16,418 nt of DNA from Lachnospiraceae bacterium (GCA_014804495.1 JAAUZS010000012.1:7392-23809), one strand, 5' to 3'. Shown: positions 7,011 to 14,977, numbered from the stretch's first letter. A program made the numbers and translations. Notes: generated by a model not told the origin, from the sequence alone.

Positions 7011-8939
7011 ATGGCAGGTAAGGTAGTTACAAAAAAAGAAGCAGGTAGTAAGGTGTTTATTTCAGAGGATGACCAGTATTTATTCGCTCAGGGAACGCAC
7101 TATGATATTTATAAAAAACTTGGCGCGCATCCATCTGTGGAAGATGGGGTAAAAGGAATGTCTTTTGCAGTATGGGCGCCTAATGCAGCAAGCGTGAATG
7201 TTATAGGCACATTTAATGACTGGAATGAAGAAAGCCATCCAATGACGAAGCTGGGATCCGGCGGAATATGGCAGTTATTTATTCCTAATGTTGGTGAGAA
7301 TGAGATGTATAAATATCTTATTCATACACCCGGCGGAGAGAAGCGGTATAAGGCGGATCCTTTTGCCAATTATGCAGAGATGCGTCCGGGAAATGCGTCC
7401 AAGACTTTTGATATATATAAATTTAAATGGACTGACAGCGCATGGATGAGCGCGAGAAACGGCAAGGATTATAATAAGGAGCCGCTTGCCATTTACGAGT
7501 GCCATATCGGTTCCTGGATGAAACACCCTGACGGAACTGAAGAGGGATTCTATAACTACCGTGAATTTGCAGACAGGATTGTAGAATATTTAAAGGAAAT
7601 GCAATATACTCATATAGAACTTATGGGAATCGCAGAGTTCCCGTTTGACGGTTCATGGGGTTATCAGGTGACAGGATATTACGCTCCGACTTCACGATAT
7701 GGAAATCCTGAAGATTTCATGTATCTGATTAATGAATTGCATAAGAACAAGATAGGAGTAATTCTGGATTGGGTTCCCGCACATTTTGCAACCGATGCGC
7801 ATGGTCTGGAAAGATTTGACGGGGAGTGTATTTTTGAGCATCCCGACCCGAGACGCGGTGAACATCCCGACTGGGGTACTAAAATTTTTAATTATGGTAA
7901 AACGGAAGTAAAAAATTTCCTGATTGCCAATGTTCTGTTCTGGGCAAGGGAATATCATGTAGATGGTATCAGGGTGGATGCGGTAGCATCTATGCTGTAT
8001 CTGGACTATGGCAAGCGCGACGGACAGTGGCTGCCTAATCAATACGGCGGCAATAAGAATCTTGAAGCAATAGAGTTCTTCCGTCATATGAATTCGGTTG
8101 TTCTCGGCTCTATCCCCGGATTCATGACGATTGCGGAAGAATCTACAGCATGGCCTCTTGTTACGGGCAAAATTGAAGGCGAAGGTCTGGGATTCAGCTT
8201 TAAATGGAATATGGGCTGGATGCATGATTTCTGCGAATATATGAAATTGGATCCTCTTTTCCGTAAGAATAATCATTATGCCATGACATTTGCCATGAGT
8301 TATAACAGCAGCGAGAATTATATTCTTCCGTTATCTCACGATGAGGTTGTGCATTTGAAATGCTCAATGCTTAATAAAATGCCTGGTTATCCGATAGATA
8401 AATATGCTAATCTGAGAGTCGGATACAGTTATTACTTCGGACACGCAGGAAAGAAACTGCTCTTTATGGGTCAGGATTTTGGACAGGAAAGAGAGTGGAG
8501 CGAAACAAGGGAACTGGATTGGTTCCTGCTGGGTGAAGAACTGAATCTGGGTATGCATGAGTATGTAAAAGAATTACTGAAGATTTACAGGAAGTATCCG
8601 GCAATGTATTCCATCGATAATGATTGGGGCGGATTTGAATGGATTAACGCAGACGATGCTGAACGCAGTACATACAGCTTTTACAGAAAAGATGCAACAG
8701 GGAAGAATAATATTTTGTTTGTCCTCAACATGACTCCGGTGATGCGGGAAGGCTACAAAGTCGGCGTTCCTAAGAAAAAGAAATATAAGCTGCTTTTGAA
8801 CAGTGATGATAAGCGTTTCGGAGGTAATGGACATGTGATACCGGCTGAAATTGCCGCGAAAAAAGAAACCTGCGATTTCAAAGATTACAGTATTACATTT
8901 GACTTACCGCCGCTTACGGCTGCGATTTTTATATTCTAA
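7011..8939 (+). CDS. glgB: 1,4-alpha-glucan branching enzyme
   Basis: A 642-residue GH13 glycogen branching enzyme that cuts alpha-1,4 glucan chains and re-attaches them as alpha-1,6 branches. Domains: an N-terminal CBM48 at about residues 35-120 (FAVWAPNAASVNVIGTFNDW), the catalytic (beta/alpha)8 barrel, and a C-terminal beta domain ending ITFDLPPLTAAIFIF. The conserved regions are intact: ILDWVPAHF, GIRVDAVASM with nucleophile Asp323, TIAEEST with the acid/base at Glu376/377, and LSHDEVV with Asp444. The ATG at 7011 has AGGGGGG seven bases upstream. It is downstream of the TPR/AAA-like gene with a 23-base gap. No other glycogen gene is in the window, so this copy stands apart from a glgCDAP cluster. 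Confidence 0.97.
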   Translation: MAGKVVTKKEAGSKVFISEDDQYLFAQGTHYDIYKKLGAHPSVEDGVKGMSFAVWAPNAASVNVIGTFNDWNEESHPMTKLGSGGIWQLFIPNVGENEMYKYLIHTPGGEKRYKADPFANYAEMRPGNASKTFDIYKFKWTDSAWMSARNGKDYNKEPLAIYECHIGSWMKHPDGTEEGFYNYREFADRIVEYLKEMQYTHIELMGIAEFPFDGSWGYQVTGYYAPTSRYGNPEDFMYLINELHKNKIGVILDWVPAHFATDAHGLERFDGECIFEHPDPRRGEHPDWGTKIFNYGKTEVKNFLIANVLFWAREYHVDGIRVDAVASMLYLDYGKRDGQWLPNQYGGNKNLEAIEFFRHMNSVVLGSIPGFMTIAEESTAWPLVTGKIEGEGLGFSFKWNMGWMHDFCEYMKLDPLFRKNNHYAMTFAMSYNSSENYILPLSHDEVVHLKCSMLNKMPGYPIDKYANLRVGYSYYFGHAGKKLLFMGQDFGQEREWSETRELDWFLLGEELNLGMHEYVKELLKIYRKYPAMYSIDNDWGGFEWINADDAERSTYSFYRKDATGKNNILFVLNMTPVMREGYKVGVPKKKKYKLLLNSDDKRFGGNGHVIPAEIAAKKETCDFKDYSITFDLPPLTAAIFIF

Positions 8940-8987
8940 AGTCTGCTATGGTGGATAGTTTCAGATTGAACCGCTATATTTAGGGGT

Positions 8988-9014
8988 TAAGAAAATTAAA
9001 GAGTATGCCGAAAT
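8988..9014 (+). promoter_or_regulatory. sigma-28 (SigD-type) flagellar promoter
   Basis: TAAG (8988-8991), a 15-base spacer, and GCCGAAAT (9007-9014), against the Bacillus SigD consensus TAAA-N15-GCCGATAT: one mismatch in each box. It lies about 60 bases upstream of the first gene of the flagellar block and nowhere else in the window did I find an equally good match, so it likely drives the repeat protein, flagellin and fliS together as a late flagellar operon. Confidence 0.7.
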
Positions 9015-9016
9015 AG

Positions 9017-9048
9017 AAAGTGAATGTAATATAATACATTCACTTTTT
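9017..9048 (+). terminator. hairpin with T-run between glgB and the flagellar block
   Basis: AAAGTGAATGTA (9017-9028) pairs with TACATTCACTTT (9035-9046), 12 perfect pairs around a six-base loop, and TTTTT spans 9044-9048. It can serve as the glgB terminator. It starts just after the sigma-28 -10 box, so the transcript from that promoter would begin within or at the foot of the same hairpin and carry it as a 5' stem-loop. Confidence 0.7.
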
Positions 9049-9075
9049 ATAATACCTACTACATGGAGCGTGTAT

Positions 9076-12000
9076 ATGAAAATTACATTTGACAATAATA
9101 ACGCAAATCAAAGTGTAGACAGGGTGATGACAACTACATATCGGGACACCCGGACAGATAAGGCAGAACGAACGGGTGGATATGCATTAGACATTTCTGG
9201 CACAGTTATGGATAACACGGCTTACAAAGGTCATGGAAAGACCGCAGAAGAAGTTATGTTAGATGCAGGGCAAATTGATGTTGCCGTGCAAAGCGACTAT
9301 ATGACAGTTATGTCTAATTCTATGTCTGCGGAAGACTTCGACAGAATGAGAAAAGAAGGCTGGCAGCCCGGAGATATGAAGATAGAAGAGGCCGTTACCA
9401 TTGTCGATACCATAAAAGCGGAGCTGCTTAAAGGCGGTACGCAGATAGATGGTTATACAGACGAAATTGATGAACAAACATTAGAGAAAATTACAGGCAG
9501 CAAAGCTTTTGCCAAAGAACTTAGCGAACAGTTTAAAAAGCATGACATACCTGTGACGGAAGAAAATGTCCGTGAAGCAAAAAAGGCTTATGACAAGGCG
9601 GCGGAACTGGATGACTTAACGGAAGGCGCTGTTAAATATATGGTGGAGAACCAGATGGCACCGACGATAGACAATCTGTATCTGGCAGATTACAGTTCTA
9701 CGGATAATAGCGATAGACAGGGAAAAGGCTACTATTCAGACGGTGTCCGCGGATATTATTCTAAAAAAGCAGAGGAATATAATTGGCAGCAGTTACAGCC
9801 TCAGATGGAAAAGGTTCTTAAAGAGGCAGGTCTTGATGTGAATGAGGAAACTCTGGAAGAAGCAAAGTGGCTGATTGAAAAAGGAGTTCCACTGACAACA
9901 GAAGCGGTAGAGAACTTACACACTTTGAATACATTGTCTCTTCCACAGGATGAAAAGCAACTTCTTTCTTCTATTGCGTCGGCTATAGCTGACGGAAAGA
10001 GTGCAGGCAAAGCTAATCTTGCCGACGATAGAAGTAATATGGAAAAAGCAGCGGAATATGTGGAGAAATTTGCACAGATTACGGATGAGGCAGTTGATAA
10101 GACCGTAGCAGAAGGCAAAGAGCTTAATCTGAATAATTTAGAGGAAGCGCAGAATCAGATAGAAAACGAAAAAACTTCTGTAGAAAAAAATGCAGTTGAG
10201 ACTATAGCAGTAAATACTCCCGAAACAGAATATCCGGAAAATATTACAGCCAGAAGGCAGCTAGAGGAAGTTCGGCTGATAATGACGATTGAGGCCAACA
10301 GAAAGTTAATAGAAAGCGGATACTCAATTGATACTACCGAACTTGAGCAATTGGTAGAAGCCCTAAAGCAGATAGAAGCGGATAGAAATCAGCTTCTATT
10401 CGGAGAAGAAGATATTGACAAAGCAGCGCAGAAAGCGGCGATTTATACACAGACACGCCGGACGATGGCGGAGATACAGTATCTGCCGGTTGACGTTTCC
10501 GGAAGATTTAAAGTAACGGATGAAGATTTTACTCTCGACAATGTTCAGATAGAAGGCAGTGCATTAAAAAATGCATATGATGAGGCGAGAGAGAAATATG
10601 AAACGCTGATGACGGCACCAAGAGCCGATATGGGAGATTCCATTCGTAAAGCATTCAGGAATGTAGACGATATTCTGACAGACATGAATCTTGAGACCAG
10701 TGAAGAGAATCGTCGTGCAATCAGGATTTTAGGCTATAATCATATGGAGTTGTCACATGAGAATATACAGGCAGTAAAAGCATCTGATATGGAGCTTCGC
10801 CGTGTGATTAGTAAGATGACTCCGGCAGCAGCATTGCAGACTATACGCGATGGTAAAAATCCTCTGGAAATGACGATTCCTGAGTTGAACGATTATCTGG
10901 ATTCCATGCAGTACGATAGGGAGCAGGAGACAGAGAAATACAGTAGATTCCTGTATAAACTGGAGAAAAACAAAGAAATAGATGCGCAGGAGCGAGATGC
11001 TTATATCGGTATCTACAGGATGTTCAGACAGCTTGAAAAGACAGATGATGCGGCAGTCGGAACAGTTATAGCTAACGGAGCGGAGCTTTCCTTTAAAAAT
11101 CTGCTGAGTGCGGTGCGCAGCAGCAAAAAGCACGGCATGGATTTTACAGTGGATGATATGTTCGGCGGTATTGACAGTATAGCGAAAAATATGTCGATTA
11201 CCGAGCAGATTGAAAGCGGATTCGGAAGATATTACCGCCAGCTCGCCGGAGAAATGGCGGATCAAATGGCCAAGGAAGACGCTTCCATACAGGAAGAATA
11301 TCTGGGAGAACAACTGCAGGATTATAGGAAGCTGAATGAAGTAGAGGATGCTGTTGTAAATGAGCTTTTATCTGACAAACAGCCGGTAACTGCAAATAAT
11401 CTGCTGGCTGCTGATATGTTGATGAACAGACGCGGTTTTCTTTACAAAAAGCTGGATGATTTGACAAAGCATGCCGATAAAGATAAAGTAAAGGCAGCGG
11501 TTTCCAATCTACATGAAAGCATGGCGAATAAAGATGCCGCATCAGAAGCCTACAAAGAAATGCAGCAAGTTTTTGAAGAGGTTTTGGATGAAGCCCAATA
11601 TGATGCAGGTATAAGTTATATTGATCTTAAGGCTATCCAGAGCTGTCGTAAGCAGCTGACGTTAGCGGTAAATCTGGCACAGGAAGAAAATTATCATATA
11701 CCTGTTGAAATCAATGGCGAAACGACTTCTATTCATTTGAAGGTTCTTCATGATAAAGAAGATTCCGGTAAAGTAAAAGCAACTCTTTCTACGGAAAGCT
11801 ATGGAAAGGTTGCGGCGGAATTCAGTATCAGAAATAATAAAATATCGGGTTATATAGCATGCTCCACATCAGAAGGATGTGAAAGTTTGCAGGGAAAAGA
11901 AGAAGACCTACGCTCGGAACTGAAGGAGAATTTTGCGGATATACTGCAAAATAATACGGAGTTTGGAAGTATCGGCGTAATCCATAGTAAAGAATTGGAT

Positions 12001-12120
12001 TTGAATGGATTTTCGGCTAAAGAAGCACAGAACGGGCAGGAAACAGACAATACTTCTTCAGTGCAGACGGCTTCATTATACCGGATAGCAAAAGCATTTA
12101 TTTCATTTATTTCAGATTAA
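9076..12120 (+). CDS. large helical-repeat flagellar-associated protein with FliK-like C-terminus
   Basis: A 1014-residue soluble, mainly helical, acidic protein without signal peptide or membrane segments. I recall similar Lachnospiraceae proteins labelled DUF6240, but could not verify this. Residues 1-60 are polar (ALDISGTVMD near 37-46). Residues about 155-780 contain at least ten copies of a loose motif, roughly [VLM]-[TNS]-x-x-[NTE]-[LIV]-x-x-A: IPVTEENVREA (158), APTIDNLYLA (195), LDVNEETLEEA (253), LNLNNLEEA (350), MELSHENIQAV (557), LSFKNLLSA (671), QPVTANNLLAA (769). Residues about 883-975 look like the FliK/Flg_hook C-terminal domain: IHLKVL, then KVKATLSTESYGKVAAEFSI, then a helix and a GVIHSKELDL ending. 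Start: ATG at 9076, seven bases after GGAG; the GTG at 9070 is too close to it. First in a sigma-28 unit with flagellin 31 bases on. It may be a secreted flagellar ruler, cap or assembly factor; that role is inference. Confidence 0.8.
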   Translation: MKITFDNNNANQSVDRVMTTTYRDTRTDKAERTGGYALDISGTVMDNTAYKGHGKTAEEVMLDAGQIDVAVQSDYMTVMSNSMSAEDFDRMRKEGWQPGDMKIEEAVTIVDTIKAELLKGGTQIDGYTDEIDEQTLEKITGSKAFAKELSEQFKKHDIPVTEENVREAKKAYDKAAELDDLTEGAVKYMVENQMAPTIDNLYLADYSSTDNSDRQGKGYYSDGVRGYYSKKAEEYNWQQLQPQMEKVLKEAGLDVNEETLEEAKWLIEKGVPLTTEAVENLHTLNTLSLPQDEKQLLSSIASAIADGKSAGKANLADDRSNMEKAAEYVEKFAQITDEAVDKTVAEGKELNLNNLEEAQNQIENEKTSVEKNAVETIAVNTPETEYPENITARRQLEEVRLIMTIEANRKLIESGYSIDTTELEQLVEALKQIEADRNQLLFGEEDIDKAAQKAAIYTQTRRTMAEIQYLPVDVSGRFKVTDEDFTLDNVQIEGSALKNAYDEAREKYETLMTAPRADMGDSIRKAFRNVDDILTDMNLETSEENRRAIRILGYNHMELSHENIQAVKASDMELRRVISKMTPAAALQTIRDGKNPLEMTIPELNDYLDSMQYDREQETEKYSRFLYKLEKNKEIDAQERDAYIGIYRMFRQLEKTDDAAVGTVIANGAELSFKNLLSAVRSSKKHGMDFTVDDMFGGIDSIAKNMSITEQIESGFGRYYRQLAGEMADQMAKEDASIQEEYLGEQLQDYRKLNEVEDAVVNELLSDKQPVTANNLLAADMLMNRRGFLYKKLDDLTKHADKDKVKAAVSNLHESMANKDAASEAYKEMQQVFEEVLDEAQYDAGISYIDLKAIQSCRKQLTLAVNLAQEENYHIPVEINGETTSIHLKVLHDKEDSGKVKATLSTESYGKVAAEFSIRNNKISGYIACSTSEGCESLQGKEEDLRSELKENFADILQNNTEFGSIGVIHSKELDLNGFSAKEAQNGQETDNTSSVQTASLYRIAKAFISFISD

Positions 12121-12151
12121 TAATTACAGATCTTGTAAGGAGGAATACAAT

Positions 12152-13618
12152 ATGAGAATCAACTATAACGCAACTGCAATGCGTGCCAACAATGCATTAA
12201 ATGTAGCAGATAACAGAGTATCTTCATCTTTGCTGAAACTTTCATCGGGTCTGAAGGTAAACCGTGCTAAGGATAATCCGTCAGGATACGCGATTGGCCG
12301 TAGAATGGATGCGCAGATAGAAGGTGTTTCCGTAGCGACACGTAATGCCAATACAGGTATTTCCATCATTGAAACATCGGATGGAGCATTGACAGAAGTA
12401 CATGAGATGCTGCAAAGAATGAATGAACTGGCAATCAAAGGTGCTACAGGAACCCTGACCACGGCTGACAGGGCGACATTGGATGCAGAATTGGTTCAGC
12501 TGAAAAAAGAAGTTACAAGAATTGCCAAGGATACGGAATTCAATGGACAGACGCTTTTGGACGGGACCTTTGATTTGAAGGGCTATACTAATGATTTAAG
12601 TATAAAAGTCGGTTATTACAGTGATGATGTATTGGTTAAGAAGTATGAAATCGATGCGTTGACTGTTGTCTATAATGATGACGGTAAAATTGATTTGGAC
12701 AAAACAAAAGCTACTTTTGTTCCGGGAGCAAATTTCCCCAAGGGTTCAGATATTACTTCCGTAGGGGAAAACTGTGTCACGATTACGGACGGTAATGGAT
12801 TTGAGATTACGCTGGATATTTTTGAGGACAATCCACAGCTGATGATTTTAACCGAAAATAACAGCACTGATACTGTTGCAAATGTTAGGATAATGAGTGA
12901 CGACGACCCCATATTCAAGGGAGATTTTTCTATAACATTGGAATATGATGGCGGTACTCTTAAGGCGACGCCGGGGAATGATGCGACTGCGAAATTCCTT
13001 GATGGCGCAACAATTAACAGACTTGGAAATGATGTTAGCATCAGCAAGGGAGACGAAGAAATAACTGTTCAATTGACAAATGATGCAGTAGATTTATTGG
13101 ATGGTACTAATATTGGAGGTAACAATCCTAATCCTGGTACACAGAGTTCCATAAACGTAAGTTTGAATCTTGAAGTTGAGTATCATGTTGAAAGTAAGGA
13201 TCTGGAACTGGACATCACCGGTATCGGAGCCATGGATACGCAGATTGGAGCTAATGAAGGTCAGACTTTGGCAATCCGTATCCCTACTATTTCATTGCAA
13301 AGACTGGGACTTACCGGTGCGAACCTGATGACTCAGGATAGCAGCAGCGACGCAATTGTAGCTGTTAAGTCAGCTATTGCATATGTATCAGCCGTAAGAA
13401 GCCGCCTCGGAGCATATCAGAACAGACTGGAACATACGGTCAGCAGTCTGGATATTACGAATGAAAATATGACAGCTGCATATTCCCGTATTATGGATGT
13501 GGATATGTCGGAAGAAATGACAACTTATACTTCACAGCAGGTTGTTTCACAGGCAGCGGTTTCAATGCTTGCACAGGCGAATGAAAGACCTTCACAGTTG
13601 TTACAGCTTTTACAGTAA
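12152..13618 (+). CDS. flagellin
   Basis: A 488-residue filament protein exported through the flagellar type III apparatus. The N-terminal D0/D1 region (1-170) begins MRINYNATAMRANNAL and includes LSSGLKVNRAKDNPSGYAI and the LQRMNELAIKGA helix at 87-98, which aligns with the TLR5-contact helix of Salmonella FliC and retains its Arg. The middle region (about 171-360) is a variable, beta-rich outer domain. The C-terminal part has IGANEGQTLAIRIP (365-378), a helix ending SRLGAYQNRLEHTVSSLDI, and the terminal SQQVVSQAAVSMLAQANERPS...LLQ. Unusual points: Cys208 in the variable domain (flagellins generally lack Cys) and DNPSGYAIGRRM instead of the common DDAAGLAIS. The ribosome site AAGGAGG is eight bases from the ATG. 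It lies between the repeat protein and fliS, in the sigma-28 unit. Several flagellin genes are usual in this group, so whether it is the main one is unknown. Confidence 0.95.
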   Translation: MRINYNATAMRANNALNVADNRVSSSLLKLSSGLKVNRAKDNPSGYAIGRRMDAQIEGVSVATRNANTGISIIETSDGALTEVHEMLQRMNELAIKGATGTLTTADRATLDAELVQLKKEVTRIAKDTEFNGQTLLDGTFDLKGYTNDLSIKVGYYSDDVLVKKYEIDALTVVYNDDGKIDLDKTKATFVPGANFPKGSDITSVGENCVTITDGNGFEITLDIFEDNPQLMILTENNSTDTVANVRIMSDDDPIFKGDFSITLEYDGGTLKATPGNDATAKFLDGATINRLGNDVSISKGDEEITVQLTNDAVDLLDGTNIGGNNPNPGTQSSINVSLNLEVEYHVESKDLELDITGIGAMDTQIGANEGQTLAIRIPTISLQRLGLTGANLMTQDSSSDAIVAVKSAIAYVSAVRSRLGAYQNRLEHTVSSLDITNENMTAAYSRIMDVDMSEEMTTYTSQQVVSQAAVSMLAQANERPSQLLQLLQ

Positions 13619-13631
13619 GCCGAAAAGCTGT
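13603..13631 (+). other. stem-loop enclosing the flagellin stop codon
   Basis: ACAGCTTTT (13603-13611) and AAAAGCTGT (13623-13631) form nine perfect pairs with an 11-base loop that contains the TAA stop (13616-13618). No T-run follows, so it is not a terminator. It could protect the flagellin mRNA 3' end or weaken read-through translation into fliS. Confidence 0.5.
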
Positions 13632-13680
13632 TGGTCAGGTAATAGCATGATTAATCAGAAAGGAGCGCAGCAATTAATAT

Positions 13681-14157
13681 ATGACGAAGGAATTAAAACA
13701 GGAGTATACGTTAAGAATTACGCAGGCTAATAAAACGCAGCTGATTACGATTTTATACGAGATGATTTTGACTTATCTGGATGAAGCGAAAACAGCGCTT
13801 GATGCGGAAGATAAGGCTGAATACAAAGCCGCTATCCGCAAGATAAGAGGCTGCATGAATGAACTCACGGCGTCGCTTCATTTTGAATATGAGATTGCGC
13901 AGAATCTGTTACAGCTTTATTTGTTTATAAACAAGGAGCTGGTACATGCAGGCATGCACTATGATAAAGAGAATCTGGAGCATGTTGAAGCAGTCATCAG
14001 ACCTCTTCGCAATGCATATAAACAGATTGAATCGCAGGATGTATCCGGACCGGTCATGGGCAATACTCAGACGGTTTATGCAGGACTGACATATGGCAGG
14101 AATACACTGTCAGAGAATATTGCAGACCCTACTGCAAACCGGGGATTTTGTGTATAG
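13681..14157 (+). CDS. fliS: flagellar export chaperone FliS
   Basis: A 158-residue four-helix-bundle chaperone that binds the flagellin C-terminus in the cytoplasm and keeps it from polymerising before export. The FliS pattern runs over residues 8-116: EYTLRITQANKTQLITILYE, then KIRGCMNELTASL, the conserved AQNLLQLYLFINKEL, and RPLRNAYKQI near the end. The tail from about 117 to 158 (GNTQTVYAGLTYGRNTL...) extends beyond the usual bundle and is Thr/Tyr/Gly rich. An in-frame stop at 13675-13677 makes the ATG at 13681 the first possible start, so the AAAGGAG at 13659-13665 is 15 bases away, longer than normal, which suggests reduced or coupled translation relative to flagellin. It is directly downstream of its client flagellin, and the two-way terminator hairpin at 14171-14200 follows. 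Confidence 0.9.
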   Translation: MTKELKQEYTLRITQANKTQLITILYEMILTYLDEAKTALDAEDKAEYKAAIRKIRGCMNELTASLHFEYEIAQNLLQLYLFINKELVHAGMHYDKENLEHVEAVIRPLRNAYKQIESQDVSGPVMGNTQTVYAGLTYGRNTLSENIADPTANRGFCV

Positions 14158-14170
14158 AATAATTAAGAGT

Positions 14171-14200
14171 TTAAGCGTAGGCCGTTTGGCTTGCGCTTAA
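14171..14200. terminator. shared hairpin between fliS and the convergent DUF2508 gene
   Basis: TTAAGCGTAGGCC (14171-14183) pairs with GGCTTGCGCTTAA (14188-14200) around GTTT, 13 pairs with two G-U. A+T-rich but imperfect U tracts flank both sides, so it can end transcription from either direction. It contains the stop codon of the minus-strand gene. Confidence 0.7.
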
Positions 14201-14484
14201 TTTATGTTAGGCTGTCTTTCAGAGACCTTCCCTTCGATTTCTTCAATCAGCAAACCGCTCTTTTCAGCCTGCTCCAACAGATACTTGTACCTTTTCATAA
14301 TAGAGTTCACTTCATAAATATAACAGTCTATCAAATCCGGATCGGTTACATTATCGAAACCGGAGTAAGCGATTTCCAAAGCACGTCTGGTCTGAAGCAG
14401 CTCTTCCCGTATAGAAGGCTTACAAAGTTCTACTATGTCCTCTGTATTGGTCTGATTGGATTTTTGATGAAATAAAATCTTCAT
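14197..14484 (-). CDS. DUF2508 (YaaL-like) small protein
   Basis: A 95-residue soluble helical protein of the DUF2508 family: EELLQTRRALEIAYSGFDNVTDPDLIDCYIYEVNSIMKRYKYLLEQAEKSG contains the conserved LIDxxIYE and RYKYLL elements. The function of the family is unknown; the Bacillus member yaaL lies immediately upstream of bofA and in the same direction, whereas here it is divergent from bofA. The reading frame stays open upstream to 14760, but the extra residues are hydrophobic low-complexity translation of an intergenic region; ATG at 14484 is chosen because the family starts there and AAAGGAG (14498-14504) lies 13 bases upstream, a rather long spacing. A weak promoter TTGACT-17-TTTTAT (14527-14555, minus) could serve it. 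Confidence 0.8.
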   Translation of the reverse strand: MKILFHQKSNQTNTEDIVELCKPSIREELLQTRRALEIAYSGFDNVTDPDLIDCYIYEVNSIMKRYKYLLEQAEKSGLLIEEIEGKVSERQPNIN

Positions 14485-14668
14485 ATAAGAACCAATGCTC
14501 CTTTCATTGCCGCTAATTTGAGTACAATAAAATCTTTCTAAAAAAGTATAGTCAAAATATGGAAAAAATATTCCGGTTATATTAATGCAGCATAGTGCAT
14601 ATAGATTAGAGAAAACAAATAAAAATGCCAAGCAGTATGACATAAAGATAAAGGAAGGATGAATAATT

Positions 14669-14941
14669 ATGGAAAAAATAAGCAGCATGGCCGCTATTTT
14701 AGTTGTATGTACTCTGGTACTTGTAATAGGCGCATTCGGAAGAAAAATTGAATGGATCATTAATTTTGTTCTGCGCGCAGTACTGGGAACAATAGGAATT
14801 TATTTTCTAAATAATTTCCTGATTGCAAGTAATATTTCGGCTGCCGTAGGCATTAATCCCATGACTGTTTTGACATCCGGAATCCTTGGATTTCCGGGGC
14901 TTGTAGTACTTTATGGCATTAATTTTTTCAAAATATTGTGA
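14669..14941 (+). CDS. bofA: pro-sigma-K processing inhibitor BofA family protein
   Basis: A 90-residue membrane protein with hydrophobic segments at about residues 7-22 and 28-52 and a C-terminal GINPMTVLTSGILGFPGLVVLYGINFF element that is the hallmark of BofA. In Bacillus, BofA with SpoIVFA restrains the SpoIVFB protease that activates sigma-K in the mother cell of the sporangium. In Clostridia the family is widespread even where the sigma-K checkpoint differs, so the function is inferred. Ribosome site AGGAAGG (14652-14658) is ten bases from the ATG. It is divergent from the DUF2508 gene and appears monocistronic; a strong new promoter starts 37 bases after its stop. Confidence 0.88.
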   Translation: MEKISSMAAILVVCTLVLVIGAFGRKIEWIINFVLRAVLGTIGIYFLNNFLIASNISAAVGINPMTVLTSGILGFPGLVVLYGINFFKIL

Positions 14942-14977
14942 GGTTTTCACAAAAAAGATTTTTTTATTAAAAACCTC
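14940..14977 (+). other. A+T-rich hairpin at the end of bofA
   Basis: GAGGTTTT (14940-14947) pairs with AAAACCTC (14970-14977), overlapping the bofA stop codon, and the interior A6/T7 runs can fold on themselves. The T-run is inside the stem rather than after it, so I do not call this a standard terminator. Confidence 0.35.

Noticed and set aside
7692..8276. 194-codon minus-strand frame inside glgB
   Set aside because: Antisense shadow of a gene with intact GH13 motifs; no ribosome site and implausible composition.
14577..14605. Possible sigma-E promoter of bofA (TTATATT, 14 bases, CATATAGA)
   Set aside because: The -35-like part is good but the -10-like part matches only five of eight positions; in such A+T-rich sequence this is expected by chance.
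14485..14760. N-terminal hydrophobic extension of the DUF2508 frame
   Set aside because: Low-complexity translation of an intergenic region overlapping the bofA start; the family begins at the ATG at 14484.
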